DNA of 64,000 nucleotides from Mytilisepta virgata (Eukaryota > Mollusca > Bivalvia > Mytilida > Mytilidae), in the NCBI GenBank assembly GCA_028015205.1, contig CM051516.1:47682230-47746229 (forward strand), in the 5' to 3' direction. Position numbers and translations under genes: made by a program. Positions within the stretch are counted from its first letter, which is position 1. Every line of letters starts with the position of its first letter. This document shows positions 13,501 to 28,500 of this stretch, piece after piece. A model generated the notes under the pieces. That model was not told where the DNA came from. It did not search any database and worked only from the letters and a program-made list of their open reading frames with translations.

Positions 13501-16500
13501 CATCTAAAGTTACCAAATTATTATCAATATTCCTTATTTGACTTAAATTTGCATAATTTCCTAATTACTTTATCAATCTTTTTCGTCAGGTATTTACTAG
13601 AAGACAATGTCTATGTAGTTGGGAAAATTTTACAAAAGACCTGGTGAAGTTATCTTTTTTTGTTAAAAAGTTAAGAGACATTTTTTTGTGGCACTCTGGA
13701 AAAATGAAAAATTTAGGGTTTTTGGCTCATATATCTCAAAATCAGTGTTGATTATCTTAAAAACTAAGTCATGAAGGTATGTTTTTTTATACATATTTGA
13801 AAAGTATACATAAAAATTGACCATCTGGTAAATTTTCAGCAAAAATTCAGTGGAAGAACCTTTTTGTATCGTATTCCCTTAACAGACAGTCAAATTTTAA
13901 ACTCAAGATTCAAAGAAAGCTGTTATATAAATCAACTTCTAGTCTCTTAAATTATTTAGGATTTCTTCGTGTATCTGTATTGTAAAGTGCATGGGATTCA
14001 AAAGAAAATTTAACTTCTACTAATATTTTGGTTAATGATATCAAAGCAACATTATATTTCTATTAAAGATAGATATTTTTTGTTAATTTGATAATAAAAA
14101 CATATCTTTACATCTTATGCATCTTATGAATACATTTCGTTTCATTAAAGTATTTGCCAATTCTGAATTTGAGAATTTGTACATAAGAAAATAAAAAAAA
14201 ACAGCATGGGTAACAGGAAAGGTACAAAATGACATAACAATCAATCAAAAAAACCCAACTGACAGAACTCTGAACAAAAAATAATATATAAGAGCACAAA
14301 AAACAAATATAAACACAACAGAGAGTCAGGATAGTCTGACTTGATAGTGATGGGGTTAAACTGGTTTTACGGCTACCCAACCCTCCCCTTATTTATCCTG
14401 ACACTCTGGTGTATAAAACATACAATAAAAACCAATAAAGTTTGATTACCAACAAGGTGACCGCTTTCTAGAAATGCAAAATTAGACTTGAAGGTACATA
14501 ATTTACATAGCAGAGTCAGAATGAGCACATTAATAAACTTGCTTTCAAGACTCGACAACAACAACAAAAAATAAATAAAACACTGTGTCTCATACTGAAA
14601 ACTGTGACAAAAAACAGTACCAGTGTTCTCCCCAGCAATTTTGGATAGTATCACATTTAACGTAAATACTTTCCTCCGATATCATCGCCTTGTATGTGTA
14701 TGATGTTTTGCTATATTATAATATATCAAATTGAATAATTTGTTCTATCTCTTCTTGTTATATAATAATAAAAAAGTGTTTATATAATCAACCCTGCCTA
14801 AGCGGCCCTCTATAAGCAACCTCTTCTCTTATCAGACTAATTTCAAGTCCTCCCAATGATTTCCGTTATGTATTTTAACTGTTTAAGCAACTTCCTGTGT
14901 AGTGTGACTAAAGACCATGTTTTTTTTTGGTCTGTACAACCCCTCCGATTTTTATTAAACGGCTTTCAGATGTAAAACATGTTTACAATCTAGTTGGAAA
15001 ACTAGATTTTAGCAGCCTTTCGGTTGGTATTGTCCTTACCAGTGTTATTTTTCAATGTTTCAGTCATTATTAGCTTGTCCTGATACCGTATAATAAAGTC
15101 AAAGTTGTTTACATTTCGCATTTTCCCTGTCGACATTTTGACCTTTGACATCGATGTTATTAATGACATTAGGCGATTAGTGTCAGCTTCGGATCATTAC
15201 AATCTGAACAGTTAGATAGATCAAGGGTAATTAACAACTATTTAATCACTATTTAGTGGCACAATGGTCTACAGGTGAAATTAATCAAGGGAATGATGTT
15301 TTCTTTTGATCATAAGTGGCAATTAGGTCGTACATGAGTTCCGCGAAATTTAAACATGTTCAAATTTATAGCATCTTGGCTGAAATAGATAGCATTTTGG
15401 CCAAGTCGGATAGCATCTCAGTGACTTGGAATTCTGATAGCCTCTTGGTAATTAGAGGCTAAAAGGGCCCAGGGAGAACACTGCAGTATAACAGTTAAAA
15501 TAGTAGTATTACCTTTCAATAAGGTCAGTTGCAACTTTCAGCCTCTGGTTCATTGATGTTAGTTCTGTCTCCAGGTTATGTTTCTGTGTCACAGACTCAT
15601 CAAACTGTTGCTGGAGATTATTTACATCATCCTGAAGTTTGGGAAGGTCATCTGCAAAATATTCTTGCTCTGGTTCGGGTGTGGCTTCTCGTTTTACGTC
15701 ATCATCTGCTGCCTGTAAAACAGTAATTGTAAATAAAAGCCATAGAGACACAATAACTGCCCTGGACATAATCAAAGCTGCATATTTTGGAAGAGATTTT
15801 TTTTAAATCACCTCTAAATAAAAGTATGAAATAGATAGAAAACGATTTGTAGACCTGCTTAAAAAGTAACTTTCCAATGAACCATGTAGACACAGTTTGT
15901 ACTCGTCCCATCTAGATAACAAAATATAGACCTATTAACCTATGAATCAGATGGTCAAATATCAATCTTATTATAATTTTTAAAATATAAACAACATTAA
16001 ATACTAACATGGGGGAGAAAGATTATAAAATATTAATAGAGAAGTCTCAAATTATCATAGGTCAATATAAACTTTTCAATGTATTTATAATAACTTTATC
16101 ATGTATATATATGATGTACGCACATTGTTGGAAAACATACATTTTATTTGTACAAACCTTAGAAACATATAGAAATGTAAGGTTAACAGCATATTCAGGG
16201 TTGGCGCCGGCATTCAAATAATTGTTGCCAACAAAAAAAAAACACAACAGTATAACTTTTGTCACCAGTTAAAAACTTTTTCATCAAGTTACCCCTCCCC
16301 CTCCCATCACCACCCATTTTTAAACATGTGTTATTTGTTCTTATTCCTATTTGAAACAAGCATTCTGAAAGTATTGCTGGGCAATACAATGTCCCCTACC
16401 GGCTTGAGCTATGAGAAAACATGTAAAATCTCCTTAAGCATGTGAATCGGATGAAAACGTCGCGACATAGTGCGGAAAACTGATTATTTGCATGAATTTT

Positions 16501-19500
16501 TTAAGTCTGCGAACCATAACTCTGCAAAACAATAATTCAAATGGAACGAAATTCAAACTTGATCTGTAACTTGTCATTGTAAAACTATATACCAAATATC
16601 AAATCAATATCTTCAAGCATGAAAAACTAGAGGCTCTTGCTCAAGAGCCTGTACTGCTCACCTGGATTTAATTTTTCACCTTGAGCAGGACTAAAAATTT
16701 AAGTGTTGCAGTCAATTTGGCTGGTTTTTCTATAGGGTTCTATATTAAACTAAGTTCGGCTGTGGCAGATATTTTGGCTAATAGTCCAGGTCAATGGACA
16801 CATTTCTATTCATCTGAAAATTTCATGGCAGGTAGATCTTGACCTGACAAACATTTTTATCCCGTTACTTTTGCTCTAAATGCTTTAGTTTTTGAGGTCA
16901 GGTGAGCTAAAAAACTTTGAAAAACTGATTATTTGCATGAATTTTCAAAGTCCACGTACTATAACTCTGCTAAAAAATCATCCGAAAAATACAAAATTCG
17001 AACTTGATATGTAACTTGTCATGGTAAAACTATAAACCAAATATCAAATCAATATCTTCAAGCATGACAAAAAAAAGTGTGGAAAACTGATTTGCCGGAC
17101 TGACGGATGGACGGAGTGCACACCTATAGTCCCCTTCGGCTTCATCGGTAGGAGACTAATAACCTGACATGAGAAGTATTTTTAATGAAATAAAGTTTTC
17201 TTGATATTTAATTTTCGATCTGAAATGACTTCTTCAGTTTGATAGCATCCCCAATAAAACATGGCTTTCTGTGTATGTTTTGTTTACATCGAAGCCAGAA
17301 GTGACATCCCTATCCATGCAGAATGGAAAACTTTATGATTTCATGCATTTAAAAGTGATAAAAAGCATGCATATTTATTTTCATGGCTAATAAATTACCT
17401 GATCAAAATTTTAATAATACAAATATTTGCTTTGAGTATAACTACAATGGTATCTAGAGGGTGGTCAGTCAATTGAGCAGTCGTCTAAAATGACTTCTCT
17501 GCTATGTTGGAGTTCTTGATTATCATGTGGCTGTATACTTTCAAACACATGGGTTAATTAGCCTCAAGTAAATTGTTCAGTTATCATAGATAATTATATA
17601 AAATTTACAAATTTCACCAATGCACAATGTTTCTCACTAATATGGCAGATTTTTTCAAAATACAGTAAAAATTTTTGTCCCAAGATATATCACCAAGTAG
17701 AAAATTCTGTCGCCAGACAAAATAAAAACTCGCATTTTGCAACAATATTGAAGCCTTGTGTGACCCCTGGTATCTCTTTGTTTCGTTGTGCATACAAAAT
17801 AAACTGTATATTTTCTAACAATTTACATATTTGCTTTTATCCTGCAACAAAATTTGGAGAAGGCATTTATTTGAACTTAATCTAGAGAGAAACATTGATG
17901 TCATACACAATGTGAACCAGAATACAATACACACTATCATTGCAAGTGGTGACAAAGGTATCAGTAGATGATAACATGTTACTAAAAAACTTATTTGAAG
18001 TCTTTTATTTGACTACTTAAATAGGCCAGTTGCAGGATAAATATATTTACTACTCTTAAATACTTAGTATACATTCCATATGACAAGCTACATTTTTGAA
18101 ATAACATAGAATTAGAAATGTCACAAAGAAAATATGTACAGGATAAGAAAAGTTCCATTTGAGTGTAAAACCTATTAATGTAAAAACAACATTAAGATTA
18201 ATCTAATTAAAAATTTAAAGCACTGAAATGAAAAGACTGAAAACATTTTTATGGAATTCGAATTGTCTAAAGATGTTTAACTAAATAAATGGTATAAATC
18301 GTGAAAAGAATTTTAGAATAATCATTCGAGACGACAAAGGGAATGCTAGGGCCTAAAAAGAAACATAACGTCTTCATATACAGATATAATATTCATACGA
18401 CAATGGATTTTAAAATGTTACCAGATATATATGGAACTAATCAAAGTCATGCAATTTACTAATATAACAATTAACATCTACAGTGTTTGAAATAGTTCTG
18501 TTTAAATATAATAATCATTTGGGTATAATTTTTTGTAAGGGTTTACAAATGTAGAGACATCTGTTAAAGTTTTATAAACATCCTAACAGAATTCTCAAAA
18601 TATAAAGACCAATGCTTGTTAGTTATCTACTCTTAAACAAGTTACAGAAGGGAGATAATAATTATGACTAAAGGGGAAAATTTGGAATTATCTACCCTTG
18701 TAATTGAAATGTTTATCATTTTACAACAGATTTTTTTATATTAAAAGTTATCTTGCAAAATATCTTCAAATTGATATTTCAAACACTGTGTACAACTAAC
18801 ATTCAAGTTACCATAGAAACAAACCTGTATCCTTATTCTATACTTTGTGGGAAACTGTGTTAAAATATTATGTGTGGATTAAAAATGATTCATTTAAAAG
18901 CAACGATTATTTATTTGCATTCTACAAGTTTAGCATATTCAACACACAGTGTTAAGAACAAATATTTAAAAAAAAGAAAAATTTATCAAAGTTTTTAAAA
19001 ATATTTCAAAAGATGAACAGCCAGGAACTTCATGCATAGTTCCTGTAGGAAAAAATTGTAATGGAATGTAATATGATATGTGTGTAAGCCGAGACAAATT
19101 TGTTAAACAGTTTATTTTTTTTCTTTCTGCAGCATGCTGTAAAATATAACCTCATTCTGTTCTAGAATTATTAAACACCAAACTATATATACCTTCATTA
19201 ATTTTCTTAATCTCCTCTAATAATTACCAAAATATATTAGTTCCTATATACTTCTGTAAATCTTGGTAAGTATAAGGTTAGGCCACAATTAAATATTTAC
19301 CATTATTGTTAATTAATTCTAGTTTTCTGTTAATTTCTGAGGAATTTAATCTATATTTTTGATTGTAAAACATGGCATCAAAATAAGAAACATTTTGTTG
19401 TTTGTATATGACAAAATAGTTGTTTTTGTAAAAATTTCTATATGATAGAAACACCCCCACCCCCCTTTAAAGATGACCCCTGTCAAAAAAATTTAAACTC

Positions 19501-22500
19501 TGCTCAAATGGAATACTAAAACATTAAAGATATCCATCTTTACTTAATTGACACTATGCTTACTATGCTTATTCGAAAATAAATGTCCCAGATGTTACAT
19601 ACAAAAGTAAAGTGTTGTTAATTACAAGATAAATTCAGAAACACCACATGCCTAAGTTATTTTCAAAGACACCACTTATTTATATATATCTATAATTTAA
19701 TTTGATTTGAATACTGCACTTTAATTGGTTGAACAGCACAGAGCAACATTGGTTATTCTGTATAACCTGGTTTGGTCTTGTGACATTACCAATGATTTAA
19801 TCTGCCACTTGTAAATTCAAATAGTCCCATGTCATTATTGATGCTTGAATCAAGGAATCATTGTAATTCTGTTTGGAAATTAAATCATAAGGAATGTTTC
19901 CAATTTTTGAACAGGTTATACTTATTATGCTTATATCGTATAACTGTTCAAAAATTGAAAACATTCTTTAAATAAAGTCAAGAAATTTATAAATGTGTAA
20001 TTCCTGTTTTCAACTTTTGGTTCATTTTATTTTCGATCAAAACGAAACAAACTTTACCACTACCTATCATTATAAGGATTAACTTTAAGGAAGCAACATT
20101 TATACAATGAACATTAAGCAATATCTTTTGGATATTTTAAAATTGTTTGTTAGAATATATTGATGTTAGGAATGCCCTATACACACCTTAACCCCTACAA
20201 AATGTATATGATTTCCAAATTAAAACAAGTTACCTTTGTTTGTTTTCTATATTTCTGAATAAGTCATTACAAACTCCTTAAATCATTATATCTTATTTAA
20301 ACAAGTAGAAATATTGCAAAAGTCTAGGATTTTATCTAAATCAATAAGGAGATGATTTTCCCAGCCGAGAAAAAAAAACGGAAAAGCTGTAATGGAAGCC
20401 ATATTTCTATGTGAAATAAAGAAACCATAATGGACAAATCCAGATTGCAAAAAGCGGAAATTTGCTAAAAAAAAACATGTTTGGGATACAATTCCATGAA
20501 AAACGTAGAAAGAGTCATATGCAAATGTATAAAGCAAAATTACCTTTGAACATCTCATTTACATATGCAGTAGATGATTAAGAAGGAAAAAAATATCCTT
20601 AAGTGCAGATTATGAAAAGATGTGAAAACTTGCAATAAAAATGTCAGGTTTTTACACCATTAAAAACTTTTCATACCTCTTCTTCTTTTTCCTTCTGTAG
20701 TCTTTCATTTTCTTCTATCTCTCTCTCCAGTCCATGTAAATTTTCCAGAGCAGCCTTTAATGGACCACAAAGTCTAGAGAATTCCACTATAGCAATAGTA
20801 TATTGTACTAATGTAGCACAGTCCTCACTAGAATATTTAGCTGCGGCTATAGTTATACCACGGGTGTTGTCGGGGGATGGTGATCGCTTTCTGGCAACGA
20901 ACTGTACATCTACAGTAAAGAAAATCAGATAACACTCAAGTTAATTAAGTGTTACTGTACACAGATGACAAACAAGCTTAAAAATTCACTTCAAACCTGC
21001 TTTAAAGAGCACCTCTATATAGAAAACCACTGTGTATAAAGGACACTGTACAAATGTCACTGTCATGAACAAAGCTTTTAATATTAACCATGAAATAAAG
21101 CCTAATTTTCTTTGGTCCATGTGGGACCTTTTTACTCAGGTTTGACTGTACACGTATTTTTAGGAATAATATCAATGCATATATATTTTATGTAGATGCA
21201 ACAAATGCAGGCTTTTATTCCTTGTCTTCACAGAAATACAAGCTTTCTTACAATTACACAAGAAATTCCTTTCTTTGATTATTCACAATCAAGAGCTATT
21301 TGAAAATACACTTCTATTAACAAAGTGAGTTACCCTGAGCATGATCTAACAGAGTTCCCTCCCCTGTTACACCAAGATTTCCTTCTTTGTTTGCTGACAG
21401 GTAACTTTCAACAGCTGCAAAGAGAAAATGCAACATTAACATATGTAACATGCTACTGCTTGTTTAAAAATATGTACCAGTATATGAAAGTATTCTTAAA
21501 CGTCTTTTCACTTTCAACAATTTCTGTCCATCAAGAAAATACAATAATCAAAGCTTAGTATATTTACAAAATAACATGCCAATTCAGATATGAATCAATT
21601 ACCAAATAGTTAATTGCACTGAGGGTCATATGGCAGTATATGGACCGGTAGGTCATCCCAAAAATTTATATGGACCGAAGTGCAGCTGAGGTCCATATAA
21701 TTTTTTAGGCCGACCTACCGGTCCATATACTGCCATATGACCCCCAGATCATTCAACTATTCGCTATAATATTCTTTTCCAATTAACATGATAAAAGGAA
21801 TCCAGAACAAGGCTGTCAATAAAAATAAGCCCCACCCACAGGTCCAATATAATTTCCAGCCAGTCCATGTAGCATTTTATGGACCGGTTTCATTATAATA
21901 CACAAATAGTGAGTAAAATTCTTAAAAGTATAATATAAGATGTTATTTTCTTGCTATTATCTGGTTAAAATTTATTATTACACTGTGAATTTTCATGGTT
22001 GGGTGTAGTTTCAGTGTTCTTACGATATTGCTAGTCATGTTTTCTATATTTCTAGGAATATGCATTTAACCATACATTTAAATTTGTATATATCCTAAAC
22101 TCATAAAAGCAATGAAAATTAATATGAAATATAATATAATATTTAAAACTCAAGCACCCAACAAAGATACTATGAATATATTATACAAATACCTCTGAGA
22201 ACATCATCACCAAGTCCATCTTCCCAAGGAACATTATGTAACATATCCACAAATTTCTGTGAGTCATTCATCGTAAATTGTATATTTTTCCACTGTGCTC
22301 TGTCAAATCCACCATCTTTTTTACCTGTCAGGAAAAACAATCATATATTCTTTTACCATAATTATTTAAACTACCAAGAATTATAACATAAATTCAATAT
22401 ATCTATCGTGATATCTTGTTTTGATTGGCAAGAAATAAAATAATATAAATGTAAGGTATAATATAGCAGCATTATGGAATAATATTTGGATCATGCAAAC

Positions 22501-25500
22501 ATGCAAATAATGATAGAATGTCGTATGCTCAGACACATATTTTTTAAATTAAAAATTTGTCCAGTTACTATATCAAGTATTATGGTAAATCAAACAAATA
22601 TCCTGACAGTGTATTCTTATACAATTAATTACTCTTTATTATAGTAATATTGTGAAATGGGGGCTGATACCTAAAAAGTAGGTGTCCAGACCTGACTGAA
22701 TCTATCAGCTGAGGTCATTACGCTAGGACACGGAAATTTTTTGTGTTTTTTCATCATTTGTTTCTTCTATCTTTAGCAGTCTTATATTTTTCTCCTTGCA
22801 TATACCAATGATGTATGTTCTCTCTATTTGGGTATTTCTTCATGAAAGTACAAATATATTTACAAAAACCTAAATTAAAATATTTTTGATTTTAACTAAA
22901 TCAATCTTTAAAACCTGCAAAATTGCAAATGTTACATCATGTAACCTTGTTCAATCCCCTAAGCGTAGAAATTGCTTTAATATTGTATGCAGAAATTTGG
23001 GGCTCTTATAGGAAAACGTTTAATTTTACAATATTAAACACTTATTTGTTTCCCATGTAAAACCTATAAAACTTTAGGAAATGATTTTTACAGTTCTCTA
23101 CTGTAAGTACACATCAATGGAAGCAAAACAAACAAACATATACATGAAGTGCCTATTTATTGTATTTGTGTATCTTAGTAATTATTTCCCGATTACAGTC
23201 AGTATCTTAAATACATGTACCGGTATATGCCTGTTTCAATAAAATTTACAGTGATAATGTTTCCATCACTGGTGTCATTTCATATTCATTTCATTTAAAC
23301 TTATTGTAAAGAAAACCAGAAATTTTATTAGCAAATCAATAATAACATTAACTTATTAATTGTCATTATATATATATGTTAAACTAACAAATATAATAGT
23401 AAGTGAGAGTTTTAGATGGGATGGGTAAAATCTCTTAACAGCTGTAACAAGAAAATATAAAATTTTGAAATTTTCAGTAAAATAGTTCTGCTTCTATCCC
23501 ACCCTTACAATGTTTTCGAAAATTTTACACTTGAAAACTAAATCAGCTATATTCATTCATCATAATTTTTTTTTAGATTATTGAGGAAACAACTTGTGTA
23601 GAGTTGAGGGTTGAGAAAGGTGTTTGCTATAAATTAGATGTGCATTTATACATTACCAGATCTCTGACCATCTATACATTTAAATAACATAACTTTTAGA
23701 AATAAAATGAAACAGAAGAAACATGTATACAAGATACTAGATTATATCAGAAAGAACAGTATACAGATTCAGAAATCAAATAATTTCTACAAATCTAATT
23801 GGCTAAGAAATCAGAAATAATAAAACATTATAATTTGGTTTCTCTAACAATAGAAGTGTGAATAGATTTGGAAGTTTTGTGATAACTACATGGTTGTTAT
23901 AGACAGTGTTTAGTTTTTACCTTCTTTTGGATCTAATGAAAAATGATTAAAATGCCATGTAAAACAGTTTAAGCCAGGAATGGATATAAGCAGTAATAAA
24001 AATATATTTAATTTACTGTGTGTCACAGACTTTTCCCCTTTAGCAGCAACTATTGTTTCTGTTTAAGTTACTCAGTTTTTGTGATTAGATTGCTCATTCT
24101 GTAGAGGTGAAATAAACTACCAAATTTAAATAAACAGTTTGAAAGAAGACTTGAAAGGATTGCCTAAACACACAGTAATAAAAATATTTACAACATGCAG
24201 CATAAATTATTCCTTTGTCATTGGTTTATCTCTTGTAATTGTCAATAATACACAATATGTTCATATACATAGTACCTTTAATTGGATTTATTTAACTCTT
24301 TAAATGTTTAATACAAATTCCACACCTGAGGCTTTGGAAACAGGTTATATAAATATGGTAATTTCGGTTAAAAAAAAATCAATATGTGCAGAAAAAGAAA
24401 AAAATTACAAAATTAAAAGAAACAAATCATGAATAAATGAATATCACTTGAACAAAAGATTTGCAAGCTACACTTTTTGTACATGTATATCAAGTTACAA
24501 ACCAAAAATCTAGTTTATTTATTTATTCCTAGGTGTAATTCCAAGTGAGACTGTGGAATCTGGTATGACTTCTGGTAATTGCTATACAGTTTTAGATATG
24601 GTAAAATCCCCCTCAAACCACAGGTTGCCACAATAAGTATCTTAAGTAGCAAACATTCCTGTAATTTGTGTATTTCATTGAACTTAAAACCTTACAAATC
24701 TCTCAACTTTCCAAAGTCTCAAATAAAACAAACTTTTTTACAATATTATGACAACATGTGATCTAATTTACCAATAGTGACTGTTAGTTTGGAAATAGAT
24801 TTCCATTTTAATGTCCAGTCTGTAAAGTAATCAATGGTGAATTCAAAACACACATTCAAATACATTTCATACTGTATGTGTAACAATGTATGTGTGTGTA
24901 TACACCGTAACATATCCAAAAAATCTTTTGGCTTAATCCCCATATATTCTAGTTTTGATGTATATTTATCAACTTATTTCACACTCAAACCAAATTTAAA
25001 TTACAAGAATTTCATATGCATCACATAATAGGAATATAGATAACCAGAAATCCTTTGAAAAGTTATCATAAGGATGATGGATGAGCAGTCATATCTCCTA
25101 ATATATTTGTGTAAATGTTTTTAAAGGAAATTCTCTATAGTTTGTACAAGCTCTGATTTCTATTTTTAAAGGAACAGAAAAGCTAGGATCCTACAAAGCT
25201 GCGATTTAATTGTAATATTTTTTATTGTTCTAATTGTACAATTCAATTAAACTAAAAAATATCATTAATTAAAATTCATACATGTATTACTTTTTGGTCC
25301 AATAAAGACAAAACATGTATCAATATCAAACTTGGAAATTTTGAGTAAATTATTTTGATATTAAGAAAAATTACTAATGAAAAGCAAGTATATTATCGTG
25401 ATTTCTATTCCCATTAAACTATAAAATTACTAAAGATAATCTTACCCATTCCAAATAATCTTACCCATGCATATCAAAAATATAAGAAGAAACTGAGATA

Positions 25501-28500
25501 AAAAAACAATTTACCTTTTTTAACAGTTAACATTTTGGTACTGCTAGAACTGGATGACATTCGGCTGGACATTTCGTCTTTACCCGTACTTTCTTTTGGT
25601 TCATATAAACGCTGAGATGGAAGTCTCTTACCAACTAACATCATAACCATATCCATAACTTGTCCGACTAACAGAGGAGGATTGGAAAAGGCTCTAAGTC
25701 TCTCTATAACTCCTCGATCTACTTTACTTTTCCAATGGAGCACCTGGATGGTAATATTACTTTAAACATTGATTCAATACATAGAACACTGATTTGCCAT
25801 AAGTACTCAGAAAGAAGGGTTCGTTCTGTGTTTCATTTCTTGTTTTATCTGTAAAAATTTAGTTGTCTGTAAACTCTGCAGACAGATCAACAAACTGAAT
25901 GAAATTTCAGGAGAGTCCCATTACTCAGTAAAAGGTTTTATATTAAACTTAACTAATTACATTAAAAAAACAACTTATATCCAATAAAATTTCAGCAACA
26001 TTTTGAAAATATTCCTGGCTATGTAAGATAAAATCACCTGTTGTTTAGCATATTCTAAGTTTTGACGACAGTGTTCCACTGTTTTCTTTGCCTTGGTAAG
26101 ATCTTCCTTAGCTTTAACCTGTCTGTCTTGTAACTTTAATTCCATCATTTTGTCAAACTTTTTGTCATATTCATCATATTCATCTGTAAAAATATAATCT
26201 TACAATGAATCTTTGAAGCACTTTTATAAATACTGTGTGTCTCCTATACTCAGAAACTTGATTCCTTGATGAAAAAGTAGTACTTACACTAAAACTCTGT
26301 AAATTTCATATATTAATTCAGTAACTTCATAAAATTCAATAGTATGAAAAAATTTGGATGCAAAACTTGCACTTAAAAATATGCATCACATTCATTTCAA
26401 GTGATCCACATTTCACATTAATACACAAACAAGAAATGAGCTGTGAAACCAGATTTTCCATCATTACTATTTTGAGTTACTGCCTGCACATTGCCAAATA
26501 AATGATAAGATTTTATCTATTGGAAAATCCACTGAATAGAATAGAGAATGGAAACGGGCAATGTGTCAAAGAGACAACAACCCGACCAAAAAGCAGAAAA
26601 CATGTTAATAACATGAAAGTATCTAAGGGTCACATATGGCAATAAATTTGTTACAAATAAAAGAAACCTAATGGTACCGTAATGGTTTTTGTTAACATTT
26701 CAAAGAAATATTTGAGGTTTAAAAAATTCTACATGCATCAAATTTAAAACTTTTCTAATACTTTGTGAAAAAAATTTAAATACAGAAAAAGAGCTGTTAA
26801 GGAGAAAAAATATTACTTTTACAAATGACTGCAAAATTAAAAAGAATTCATGAGAAAAACATTGACCTTGTTCCAGTAGTTCATCTTCCTGTTCTTCCTC
26901 TGTATCCATCTCAGTCAGATGTAGATGAGCATCCAATGATTTACTAAGTCCTACTTTCGCTTTCAATTTCTCCAGAGCAGTAGCCTTTACTGTTAATTTT
27001 TCCAGTAAGTCCTCGGTAGTCTTAGTGGCTTCCTGGAATTTACCGCTGATTGTCTTGATAGCTTTCTTCATTACTTTAGCATCAGATCTGGTCTGGTCTA
27101 AAGTTGACAAAACTTTCCTGAAAGTTGAATGGCAAAAGATTTTAAAATTTTTACTGAAACTCAATCAATTTAGTGCAAACACAATATCAGCAGAAAAACA
27201 TGCAACTCATTAACACAAGAACCTATAGAATTGGATACAAGCTTTCTTTTTCATATTATTTTATAAAATTTCCATTTGCACAAAGCTATACTTGAGAAAA
27301 TGCTTGTACATAATGTATTTCACTTCTTATAATACTGTAGCAATTGAAAGTAAAGTCTTTAAACAAAAAACAGCAACACTGGCCTTGATGGATGTGTGTC
27401 ATAATTATCAATGATCACTAGCTGATCAACAATGAGATTTTGAGTTTGAATTCAACTTTAGGAAAGCAAGGATTGCCAAAGGTCAGTGTTTCTTTTAAGG
27501 TACTCTGGGTTCTTTCACCAGTAAAAACCAGCTGTCAATAATACAGCCTATTGCAATGAAAGTCAAATAAGAGCACAAAAACAACAGGACTGAATGAATG
27601 TCTTACTTGAGTTGTTCCACATCTTGTGTTCTTTCTTTAGATTTATTATTATACAGACATCTAAAACACTCCATAAACCTCCTGTATGTAGTAGGTCCTA
27701 TATATACTTCATTCTTAGCCCTGTCACCTTCTTTTCTGTGTCTGTTCCTACAAAATAATTATCTCCCTTTAATTTGGGGACAAGATACAGTTTCAGGCAT
27801 AACATTTTTATTATTTTATGTTTTTACTTGAGCTTAAATTTATAAAAATATTTGGAAAAGAGAGGCATGAATATTTTAAAAAAAAATAATTTGTTCTGTA
27901 TATGAAGAATAGTTTTCTTACAATAAAAATATTAAATAAAAAACTTTGTTTATACTAACTTGATCCTTTCATGAAGAATGGTCTTAGAGTATGGCAGGTT
28001 AGGGACTTTAACTGATTCTATTTTTATCTGGTCCTTTTTCTTTTCATGGAATTTAATTTTGTTGATTGAGATTTCAGAACTTAGATCTCCTGCCCATGGT
28101 AACTGACGACAATCTCTCAGTACAAAACTGTGGATGTTGGCTAGACATGTTGTCACATTCTCACTGTAAACAAATACAAATTAATTATAAATGAAATGTA
28201 GCAAATACACCAATAATCCAATCAATCAATAGTGTAAAGTTTAAGTGAAATTTTAATCTGATCTCCATTTTAGAAGGACAGTTCCAAAATACTTATATAT
28301 ATGCATGTCCTTATATGGGTTATAAATAATTTGACAATCAATCCTTTGTAACAGGCTTTCTCTCACATTTATTAAGATAATCAAAGTGGTTACATTTCTG
28401 TATTCATGAGAATTTCCAACAAAATCAAATTCACAGCTCTACTTTTCATTTCTAAAATTTCCAGGAGAAAAATCTAAAAATCTTCTGTGTAGAAATATTT

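Noticed and set aside
15513..15775. Signal-peptide protein starting at 15775 on the minus strand
   Set aside because: The hydrophobic N-terminus is intron sequence read through the acceptor at 15713; the exon begins at GCAGCAGATGAT and is stalk coiled coil.
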